Source: Rickettsiales bacterium UBA1997
GTDB taxonomy: Bacteria; Pseudomonadota; Alphaproteobacteria; Rickettsiales; UBA1997
Length of the DNA stretch: 12,509 nucleotides
Reading direction: 5' to 3'
NCBI GenBank assembly: GCA_002335845.1
Contig: DDCV01000041.1
Span: 9,775 to 22,283, forward strand
Shown here: positions 1-5,480 of the stretch, piece by piece
Layout: each line of letters starts with the position of its first letter
Numbering within the stretch: the stretch's first letter is position 1
Translations under genes and position numbers: made by a program
The notes under the pieces: generated by a model
Databases searched by the model: none
What the model saw: the letters and a program-made list of their open reading frames with translations, nothing else
What the model was told of the DNA's origin: nothing

Positions 1-18
1 TATTGACGGATCTGGGTT
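1..18. repeat. Left copy of 18-bp terminal inverted repeat
   Basis: Bases 1-18 (TATTGACGGATCTGGGTT) are the exact reverse complement of 12488-12505. An 18-bp perfect match placed at both extreme ends of the window is not expected by chance. The likeliest reading is that the window is a contig that breaks where unique sequence enters two copies of an insertion sequence, so the repeat is the tip of that element. The element itself is outside the window, so its family cannot be named. Confidence 0.75.
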
Positions 19-34
19 TAATAGAGGTTCAATA

Positions 35-472
35 ATGCCTTATATTGCAAAGGCAGATCTTTTAAATATAGACATAGGGTTAAGCAAAAATTGTAACACA
101 CCTAATAAAGTCAATATTGATTACAGCGTACAATATAAATATTTATTGTCAGAATTAGATAAATGCAAAGATCATTCTCTTTATTTATCAGGAGTTACCT
201 TGATCGGCGCTATCGCGGAAGGAATATTAAATTGTTGTTTACTGGACTCGAATTTAAGTAGAAATGAAATAGAGGGAGAAAGTTTCTCTTCAAAAATTAA
301 GATGTTGAAAATTCTTGAAAAAGATGATTCTATTATTGATTCATTTGATAAAATAAGATCCAGTAGAAATCATATTCATATTAACAAGCTCCATAAGAAT
401 AAAAGTCTTGAAGATAATTTTAATCAATCAAATGAAATGCTAAAAGATATTATAAAGCAATTTGGTATCTAA
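35..472 (+). CDS. HEPN-like hypothetical protein, probably 5'-truncated
   Basis: This is a protein of 145 residues if the ATG at 35 is used. The same frame stays open without a stop back to base 2, so the true gene may start outside the window and this may be its C-terminal part. It is mostly helical in character. A hydrophobic stretch at residues 52-70 (SGVTLIGAIAEGILNCCLL) is followed by a charged helix, then an R-S-S-R-N-H-I-H motif at 108-115. The arginine-asparagine-histidine arrangement resembles the R-x(4-6)-H signature of HEPN domains, which occur in toxin RNases, abortive-infection proteins and nucleotidyltransferase partners. No partner antitoxin or nucleotidyltransferase gene is visible here. 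The open 5' frame runs through the terminal inverted repeat, so an insertion element may have cut the gene. The HEPN assignment is inference from motif shape only. Confidence 0.5.
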   Translation: MPYIAKADLLNIDIGLSKNCNTPNKVNIDYSVQYKYLLSELDKCKDHSLYLSGVTLIGAIAEGILNCCLLDSNLSRNEIEGESFSSKIKMLKILEKDDSIIDSFDKIRSSRNHIHINKLHKNKSLEDNFNQSNEMLKDIIKQFGI

Positions 473-651
473 ATTTATTTTGGGGGGTCACTATAGCCTT
501 TCAAGTAGATGCTGACAATAATTGAATTGCAGGGTTTTTTTATGATTATGGTAATGAAAATTAATGCAGAAAAGTATTGGAAGATATTTTAGATATGTAG
601 ATAAATAATAAATTTAGGTCAATTTTTGCCTTTTAATGAAAGGTATTAAAG

Positions 652-807
652 ATGAATTTTGGTATAAATGGTGAATTAAAAAGCAATCTGTGCGCCGCGG
701 GTCACAGATTGGAATTGGGGTTTTGGATTGCTCATATCTTTGATAATGGGGCTTTGGTTTGTGCTGTGGCAATGCTTGGAAAGGTTATCATATTGTGCAC
801 TAGCTAG
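652..807 (+). CDS. Possible small ORF, 51 residues, unknown
   Basis: An ATG at 652 opens 51 codons ending with TAG at 805-807, inside the 14-bp palindrome. AAAGG lies about 9 bases upstream and is one of the few Shine-Dalgarno-like sites in the window. The C-terminal half is fairly hydrophobic (GALVCAVAMLGKVIILC near residues 33-49) and could span a membrane. I do not recognise it. It sits in a locally G+C-rich segment unlike its surroundings, and the opposite strand is also open, so a repeat or remnant that merely lacks stops is equally possible. Confidence 0.2.
   Translation: MNFGINGELKSNLCAAGHRLELGFWIAHIFDNGALVCAVAMLGKVIILCTS
684..711. repeat. 9-bp inverted repeat with G+C-rich loop
   Basis: CAATCTGTG (684-692) and CACAGATTG (703-711) are perfect arms around a 10-base spacer, CGCCGCGGGT. 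The loop is the most G+C-rich stretch in this part of the window. No T-run follows on either strand, so it is not a typical terminator. One such repeat per window is near chance expectation. Its position at the edge of the G+C-rich island is what makes it worth recording. Confidence 0.45.
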
Positions 808-822
808 TGCGCGGGTTAATAT
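793..822 (+). promoter_or_regulatory. 14-bp palindrome in a possible nth promoter
   Basis: GCACTAGCTAGTGC (797-810) is a perfect palindrome. It lies between a weak -35-like TTGTGC (793-798) and a -10-like TAATAT (817-822), 18 bases apart, about 19 bases before the nth start codon. If the promoter is real, the palindrome occupies the spacer, a usual place for a repressor operator. A palindrome of this length is expected about once in a window this size by chance, so only the position supports it. Confidence 0.25.
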
Positions 823-840
823 GAACTGGTCAATAAAAAA

Positions 841-1467
841 ATGAAAGCTGAGATAGTTAATAAAATATTTGAGATTTGGTTTGAGCAAAATCCCAAGCCT
901 AAAACTGAGTTGAATTTTGTTAATAATTATACCTTGTTGGTGGCTGTTGTTTTGTCGGCGCAAAGTACTGATATTGGTGTGAATAAGGCTACTAAGGAAT
1001 TGTTTAAAGTTGCGGATAGTCCGCAAAAAATGTTGGAATTGGGCGAAGAAAATCTTAGAAAATATATTAATACTATTGGTCTTTTTAATGGTAAGGCGAA
1101 GAATATTATTAAATTATCGACTCAGCTGATTGAGGAGCATGATTCTGAGGTGCCTGATGATTTTGAGGCTTTGCAAAAATTGCCAGGAGTGGGTAGGAAA
1201 ACGGCGAATGTTGTGCTTAATTGCGCTTTTGGTCACTTAACGATTGCGGTTGATACTCATGTTTTTCGAGTGGCTAATCGCATTGGTTTTGTGCGGCAAA
1301 AAACACCAGAAAAAACTGAAATTGCTTTATTAAAAAAAATACCTAAAAAATGGCAAAATCATGCGCATCATTGGCTTATTTTGCATGGTCGTTATGTTTG
1401 TGTGGCAAGGAAGCCAAAATGCGATATTTGTCGAGTGGCCAATTATTGCAAATCATTTAATAAATAA
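841..1467 (+). CDS. nth: Endonuclease III (DNA glycosylase/AP lyase)
   Basis: Nth removes oxidised pyrimidines from DNA and nicks the abasic site, starting base excision repair. The protein has 208 residues, close to the 211 of E. coli Nth. The helix-hairpin-helix motif LPGVGRKTAN is at residues 114-123, with catalytic Lys120. The catalytic Asp138 lies in VDTH. The C-terminal iron-sulphur loop has Cys187, Cys194, Cys197 and Cys203 in the C-x6-C-x2-C-x5-C spacing. These residues fall at the E. coli numbers, which supports both the ATG at 841 and an intact gene. There is no clear ribosome-binding site, only an A-rich leader. It is first in a plus-strand run with murC (11 bases downstream), the acetyltransferase gene and xth. 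Confidence 0.97.
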   Translation: MKAEIVNKIFEIWFEQNPKPKTELNFVNNYTLLVAVVLSAQSTDIGVNKATKELFKVADSPQKMLELGEENLRKYINTIGLFNGKAKNIIKLSTQLIEEHDSEVPDDFEALQKLPGVGRKTANVVLNCAFGHLTIAVDTHVFRVANRIGFVRQKTPEKTEIALLKKIPKKWQNHAHHWLILHGRYVCVARKPKCDICRVANYCKSFNK

Positions 1468-1478
1468 ACTTACTAAAA

Positions 1479-2882
1479 ATGGATCTTAAATTCCTCAAGG
1501 GCTGTAAAAAAGTCCATTTTATTGGCATTGGCGGCATTGGTATGAGTGCCTTGGCTTTTATTTTGCGAGAATGGAATATTGCGGTGAAGGGCTCTGATTT
1601 GGGTGAAAATTATTTAACGCCAAAATTAAAAGATGCGGGAGTTGAATATATTATTGGTCATTACAGTGAAAATATTGATGATGAGGTTGATTTGGTGGTA
1701 AAAACCTCTATCATTAAAGATGATAATCCAGAAATTATTACGGCTAAAGTTAGGAATATTGAGATCATAACAAGAGCCCAGCTTTTGGCTATTATTATGG
1801 CATCTTATAAGCCTATAACCTTGGCTGGAACTCATGGCAAAACTAGCACTACGGCAATAACGGCGCTTGTTTTGGAGGCGGGGAAATTGGATCCAACGGT
1901 GGTTAATGGCGGGGTTATTAATTATTATGGGGCTAATTCAAAGATAGGTAATGGTGAGTATATTGTTGCTGAATCTGATGAATCTGACGGCAGTTTTGTT
2001 GATTTGCCAAGCTATATTGGCGCTGTGACAAATATTGAGCCTGAGCATTTGGATTGTAAAATTTATGATGGCGATTTTTCTAAACAAAGAGAATTTTTTG
2101 TGCGCTATATTTCTCAAATACCGCAAAATGGCTTGTGTGCCTTGTGTGTTGATAGTGATGAGGTGCAGAAAATTTATGAAGAAATTAGTGCAGATCATAA
2201 GCAGCTATTGACTTATTCTATTGAAAAAGATGCCGATATTAAAGCTTACAATATTGTTAATAGCTATGATGGGTTGATATTTGATGTTATTTTTAAAGAT
2301 GGGCGCAAGTTAGATAATATTAAAATGCCAGTCTATGGCAAGCATAATGTTAGTAATGCCTTGGCTGCTATTGCTATTGGTGATTTTTTAAATATTGAGG
2401 AAAGTCAAATAAAATCTGGCTTGGCAAATTATAATGGTGTTAAGAGAAGATTTACTAAGGTTGGTAATTTTTATGGCGCTTCTATAATTGATGATTATGC
2501 GCATCATCCCACTGAAATTAGCGTGACAATTGATGCGGCAAGAAATTTACTTGGCGACAAGGGAAAGTTGATATGTATTTTTCAGCCGCATAAATATAGC
2601 CGTGTTAGGGATTGTTTTGATGAATTTTGTAACTCGTTTAAATTGGCAGATCATGTGGTGGTGTCTAAAATATTTGCTGCTGGTCAAGAGAGAATTGCGG
2701 GTATTAATCAGGATTCTTTGATTAAGGGAATAATAGATTGTGGTCAAAAAAATGTGATTAAGCTTGAGGATGAAAAAGACTTGCCGGGAACCTTAAAATC
2801 AATCACGACGAAAGGTGATATGCTGCTTTTCATGGGCGCTGGCAGCATTACTAATTGGGCTTATAATTTGGCAGAAAATTAA
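1479..2882 (+). CDS. murC: UDP-N-acetylmuramate--L-alanine ligase
   Basis: MurC joins L-alanine to UDP-N-acetylmuramate using ATP, the first peptide step of cytoplasmic peptidoglycan synthesis. At 467 residues it has normal family length. Visible are the N-terminal Rossmann motif FIGIGGIGMSALA (14-26), the ATP-binding loop AGTHGKTSTT (116-125), ESDESDGSF (165-173), NIEPEHLD (185-192), DDYAHHPTEI (338-347), FQPHKYSR (368-375) and the C-terminal MGAGSI. All three Mur-ligase domains are therefore present. It begins 11 bases after nth and ends 5 bases before the acetyltransferase gene, so it is probably cotranscribed. The murB, murG and ddl neighbours seen in many bacteria are absent here. Presence of MurC implies that the organism still makes peptidoglycan precursors. 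Confidence 0.97.
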   Translation: MDLKFLKGCKKVHFIGIGGIGMSALAFILREWNIAVKGSDLGENYLTPKLKDAGVEYIIGHYSENIDDEVDLVVKTSIIKDDNPEIITAKVRNIEIITRAQLLAIIMASYKPITLAGTHGKTSTTAITALVLEAGKLDPTVVNGGVINYYGANSKIGNGEYIVAESDESDGSFVDLPSYIGAVTNIEPEHLDCKIYDGDFSKQREFFVRYISQIPQNGLCALCVDSDEVQKIYEEISADHKQLLTYSIEKDADIKAYNIVNSYDGLIFDVIFKDGRKLDNIKMPVYGKHNVSNALAAIAIGDFLNIEESQIKSGLANYNGVKRRFTKVGNFYGASIIDDYAHHPTEISVTIDAARNLLGDKGKLICIFQPHKYSRVRDCFDEFCNSFKLADHVVVSKIFAAGQERIAGINQDSLIKGIIDCGQKNVIKLEDEKDLPGTLKSITTKGDMLLFMGAGSITNWAYNLAEN

Positions 2883-2887
2883 TTAAT

Positions 2888-3334
2888 ATGTCAAAACAAT
2901 ATCCGAATTTAGTTTTTAAAGAGCTGAGCGAAGTTAAACAGATGCGTGACTGCTTACCAATTATCAATCAACTTTATCCAAAAATTACAATTGAGAAATT
3001 TGAGATAGCCACAGCAGAAATGATAAAAAGAGGTGGTTATAAAATGCTGGCAGCCTATCAAGATAATGAAATGGTTGCGGTGTGTGGATATTATATTTCT
3101 TACATGCTGTATTGTGGGCGTTATTTACAATTTTGTAATTTGGTGGTTGATAAAAAATTTCGTAATCAAGGAATTGGCAAAGAAATTATATCATATCTTG
3201 AAAAAAAGGCTAGGGAGCTAGATTGCGATAAGATTGTTTTGGATTCTTATGTGCAAAATGAAAAGTCTCACTCTTTATATTATGAAAGTGATTTTTATAT
3301 TAGGGGATTTCATTTTATGCGTGACTTAACATAG
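2888..3334 (+). CDS. GNAT-family N-acetyltransferase
   Basis: A 148-residue GNAT-fold protein that should transfer an acetyl group from acetyl-CoA to an amine. Substrate unknown. The acetyl-CoA pyrophosphate loop is R-N-Q-G-I-G at 92-97, after strand beta-4 (QFCNLVVDKKF, 81-91). The later segment KIVLDSYVQNEKSHSLYYESDF (split around residues 115-136) matches GNAT motif B, with Tyr131/Tyr132 near the usual catalytic tyrosine. The N-terminal region around residues 10-45 is typical substrate-side helix. It starts 5 bases after murC and is followed by xth 39 bases later, so it shares their transcript. Nothing in the context reveals whether it acts on a small molecule or on a protein. Confidence 0.85.
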   Translation: MSKQYPNLVFKELSEVKQMRDCLPIINQLYPKITIEKFEIATAEMIKRGGYKMLAAYQDNEMVAVCGYYISYMLYCGRYLQFCNLVVDKKFRNQGIGKEIISYLEKKARELDCDKIVLDSYVQNEKSHSLYYESDFYIRGFHFMRDLT

Positions 3335-3373
3335 GTTTTTTTGAGATTTCAATTATCAAAAATAATTAGTAAA

Positions 3374-4192
3374 ATGGTTAAAATTGCTAGCTTTAACGTT
3401 AATTCGATAAATGCTCGTCTGCCCAATGTTTTGGCGTGGATTAAGGTTTCAAATCCTGATATTATATTGTTGCAGGAGTTGAAATGTCTGGAAGAGAAAT
3501 TTCCTTTTGATGAGTTTTTAGACGCTGGCTACAATGCTGTGGTTAGTGGTCAAAAAAGCTATAATGGCGTGGCTATTTTATCAAAATTTAAGATTGAAGA
3601 TGTTGTTAAGGAGTTGCCAATTATTGATGATAAAATTGATGAGCAAGCGCGCTACATTGAGGCGGTGGTTTCAATCAATGATAAAGCCATTCGTGTGGCT
3701 TCGATTTATGTGCCAAATGGCGGTGGTGAATTGCCGGCGGGCGTTGATCTTGGAGATAGTGAAAAATTTTGTTATAAAATAGATTTTTTTAAACGACTTA
3801 AAAATCATTTTTCTACATTAATTAATTATGATGAAATTCAAATTTTTGGTGGAGATTTTAATGTGGCGCTTGATGAGATAGATTGCTATGATGCGAAAAA
3901 CTCAGAAGGTAAAATATTATTTCACGATCTTGAGCGACAAAAAATGCGCCAATTGCTGAATTTGGGATTTATTGACTCTTTTCGCGGCTTTGATGAGATG
4001 CGACAAGCATTTTCTTGGTGGGATTATCGCGGCAATTCTTGGCAATATAATAAGGGTTTTAGGATTGACTATTTACTTGTTTCACCAATGGCTGCTGATT
4101 TGGTAAGTGATGCTGCGATAGAATCTGAAGGGGTGAGAGATCAGCAAAAAGCTTCCGATCATTGCCCTGTCTGCGTTGAGATTGATTTGTAG
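3374..4192 (+). CDS. xth: Exodeoxyribonuclease III (AP endonuclease)
   Basis: Xth cleaves DNA 5' of abasic sites and removes blocked 3' ends, acting after glycosylases such as Nth. With the ATG at 3374 the protein has 272 residues, close to E. coli ExoIII (268), and begins VKIASFNVNSI as the family does. A TTG at 3341 would add 11 residues without family support. Metal and catalytic residues are visible: Asn8/Asn10 region, Glu35 (LLQELK), Tyr112 (IYVPNGG), Asp161 and Asn163 (GGDFNVA), Asp232 (RIDYLL) and Asp262-His263 (SDHCP). FSWWDYRG at 213-220 is the conserved minor-groove loop. It is the last gene of the nth-murC-GNAT run, and no strong terminator follows before the next promoter. Confidence 0.96.
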   Translation: MVKIASFNVNSINARLPNVLAWIKVSNPDIILLQELKCLEEKFPFDEFLDAGYNAVVSGQKSYNGVAILSKFKIEDVVKELPIIDDKIDEQARYIEAVVSINDKAIRVASIYVPNGGGELPAGVDLGDSEKFCYKIDFFKRLKNHFSTLINYDEIQIFGGDFNVALDEIDCYDAKNSEGKILFHDLERQKMRQLLNLGFIDSFRGFDEMRQAFSWWDYRGNSWQYNKGFRIDYLLVSPMAADLVSDAAIESEGVRDQQKASDHCPVCVEIDL

Positions 4193-4280
4193 TGGAGATA
4201 AATAATACTCTTTTGTGATTCAGAAACTGGTTATGATTAAAATTTATTGTCCAAAGACTTTTCTTTAAGAAAAATAATAT

Positions 4281-4309
4281 TTGACAAAGTTGTGTTTTTA
4301 TAATACACT
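4281..4309 (+). promoter_or_regulatory. Sigma-70-type promoter before first F-box-like gene
   Basis: A perfect -35 TTGACA (4281-4286) is followed after 17 bases by TACACT (4304-4309, 4 of 6 bases of TATAAT). This places the transcription start near 4316, about 28 bases before the ATG at 4344. Upstream is an A/T-rich near-palindrome, TTTTCTT-T-AAGAAAA at 4259-4273, which could act as an UP-like element. A TATAAT at 4300-4305 is only 12 bases from the -35 and so is not used in this reading. Confidence 0.6.
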
Positions 4310-4343
4310 TACAGCTCAATATTAACTTAAATGATGTCAAAAT

Positions 4344-5234
4344 ATGGATAGAAATCAAAATCAAGATAATAATACAGCTCAAGATCCAAATACAGCAGCT
4401 ACAGGGAGAGAGCAATTTCATGATAATAATGACGTTATGCGCAATATTATCCGTTTCTTAGAGGTTCGAAATTTTGAGATGCTTTTTCAAGCCAATAACC
4501 ATAATTTGCAAAATACATTAGCAGAATCACAAATATTTCAAGATTATCGCAATACTACTGAGGGAAGGTTTGAGAAGATTAGAGTGTATTTAACGCAAAA
4601 GGATGCGCAGGACTCTGTTGCAAAACAAATGATTAGGGCAGCTATTAAAGTGGATTCTGATGTTTTGAGAATGGCTGATGATGAAGGTAACACAATAAAT
4701 CACCTGCTTGCAGCTCGAGGCTTTAACGAATCTTTGAAAGCATTAGGGTTTGGTAATCAAGATAATCCAATGACTCCTCCTAGAATAACTCGTAATAATA
4801 ACAATCTTTTTCCTGAAGATTTAGCTCAAAATGATGAAACAAAAGATTTAACAAAGTCTGGAGTATTAAGCGTCAAGGATCCTGCTTCTGCTGGTCCTCC
4901 AGGAGCGCCGTTGCGAAGACGCGCAACAAGAAGAACTTTATTTATGGAACCTAATCCTGTTTTAGAAGGAGACAGTCAAAGACCTGGAGCAAAAAGGGAA
5001 AGAGAGGAAGTTGGTGCAGCTGCAGAGGAGCCAAAAGGAGAGAGCTCTAATGGAAAAGAGGCAAGAAGAGAAGTTGGTTCAGATTCAGATAAAAGGGATT
5101 CACCTTCCCCAGAATTTTTTCGTGATGATAACGGCGCTGGACCTTCAAACAAGAGTCCTAGTCCATCACCTAAAAATAACAAAAGTGATAAAGGCAAATC
5201 TCCTCCAAGAGGAGATGGTGGATGTGGCAGATAA
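4344..5234 (+). CDS. Hypothetical F-box/ankyrin-like protein, disordered tail
   Basis: I do not recognise a named gene. The 296-residue protein has three parts. Residues 30-60 (DVMRNIIRFLEVRNFEMLFQ and on) resemble an F-box: a short hydrophobic helix, then a helix with an A-N pair. They align without gaps to residues 26-56 of the next gene's product. Residues 111-135 (ADDEGNTINHLLAARGFNES and on) fit one ankyrin repeat, with the G-x-T-x-x-H-x-x-A-x-x-G pattern. From about 140 to the end the protein is low-complexity and charged: a basic cluster LRRRATRR at 190-197, KRERE at 217-221, and a Ser-Pro-rich tail (SPSPSP, KSPPRG). F-box plus ankyrin is a eukaryote-like arrangement known in bacterial effectors such as Legionella AnkB. 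A secreted effector is inference. The basic tail could be a secretion signal or the arginine cluster a nuclear signal. Confidence 0.7.
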   Translation: MDRNQNQDNNTAQDPNTAATGREQFHDNNDVMRNIIRFLEVRNFEMLFQANNHNLQNTLAESQIFQDYRNTTEGRFEKIRVYLTQKDAQDSVAKQMIRAAIKVDSDVLRMADDEGNTINHLLAARGFNESLKALGFGNQDNPMTPPRITRNNNNLFPEDLAQNDETKDLTKSGVLSVKDPASAGPPGAPLRRRATRRTLFMEPNPVLEGDSQRPGAKREREEVGAAAEEPKGESSNGKEARREVGSDSDKRDSPSPEFFRDDNGAGPSNKSPSPSPKNNKSDKGKSPPRGDGGCGR

Positions 5235-5235
5235 T

Positions 5236-5262
5236 ATTTTAAAGAAATATTTTCTTTAAAAT
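5236..5262 (+). terminator. Stop-proximal 12-bp A/T hairpin
   Basis: ATTTTAAAGAAA (5236-5247) and TTTCTTTAAAAT (5251-5262) form a perfect 12-bp stem with a TAT loop, starting one base after the stop codon at 5232-5234. It is almost all A/T and has no T-run after it, so it is more likely a 3'-end protecting hairpin than the main terminator. The main terminator lies about 50 bases further on. Confidence 0.45.
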
Positions 5263-5309
5263 TAATATCGAGCCTCAGTATCAGGTAAATTTTGTATTAA
5301 ATTTGTATC

Positions 5310-5345
5310 AAAAAAGTCGAATCGTAAAAGATTCGACTTTTTTTT
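5310..5345 (+). terminator. Rho-independent terminator
   Basis: AAAAAAGTCGAATC (5310-5323) pairs perfectly with GATTCGACTTTTTT (5330-5343) around the loop GTAAAA, and the T-run reaches 5345. The 14-bp stem, small loop and eight T residues make it the clearest terminator in the window. It separates the two F-box-like genes, which are therefore probably transcribed independently. The A-run on the left would let it work weakly on the minus strand too. Confidence 0.9.
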
Positions 5346-5442
5346 GTTTAAAAAATAGAAATCAATCGATTTTTGGCATATGCTGTGATCTATCGTTTAA
5401 TAATAATTTCAATCTTTAATTATACTATTCTTAGAGACTGAA

Positions 5443-5472
5443 ATTGTTATTAAATATATTTAACAATATATT
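5443..5472 (+). promoter_or_regulatory. Inverted repeat and possible promoter before second gene
   Basis: ATTGTTA (5443-5449) and TAACAAT (5461-5467) are inverted arms. They enclose and overlap a second palindrome, TTAAATATATTTAA (5450-5463). A -35-like TTGTTA (5444-5449) and -10-like TATATT (5467-5472) are 17 bases apart in the same place, which would give a nearly leaderless start at the ATG 5481. An alternative -10 is TATACT at 5421-5426, without a good -35. The overlap of repeat and promoter would suit an operator, but A/T-rich DNA easily makes such patterns. Confidence 0.3.
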
Positions 5473-5480
5473 AATAGCCA

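Larger units (their letters stand above)
473..840. other. Gene-poor stretch with a G+C-rich island
   Basis: No confidently recognisable gene lies here. Bases 541-660 are about 22% G+C by hand count, whereas 684-815 are about 48%, higher than the flanking coding DNA. The G+C-rich part contains a 9-bp inverted repeat, a 14-bp palindrome and a weak 51-codon ORF, listed separately. It could be a small RNA, a short dispersed repeat or the remnant of a lost gene. The sequence alone does not decide among these. Confidence 0.5.

Noticed and set aside
821..836. 16-base near-match to 12332-12347 (ATGAACTGG-T/C-TAATAA type, one mismatch)
   Set aside because: One or two such matches are expected by chance in AT-rich DNA of this length, and the flanking bases do not extend the similarity.
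676..1026. Minus-strand open frame of 116 codons
   Set aside because: It overlaps the first 186 bases of nth on the opposite strand and has no recognisable domain. nth is certain. The frame is most likely a by-product of nth codon use joined to the G+C-rich island.
3341..3373. TTG start for xth adding 11 residues
   Set aside because: The added residues have no counterpart in the exonuclease III family, whose proteins begin just before the S-F-N-V-N-S motif. The ATG at 3374 gives the expected length.
4300..4305. Perfect TATAAT as the -10 box of the 4281 promoter
   Set aside because: The spacer from TTGACA would be only 12-13 bases, outside the workable range. TACACT at 17 bases fits better.
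4976..5197. Minus-strand frame with a hydrophobic start, opposite the first F-box-like gene
   Set aside because: It is the antisense of the low-complexity Ser/Pro/Glu tail, which automatically reads as Leu/Gly/Ser-rich. There is no start-site support.
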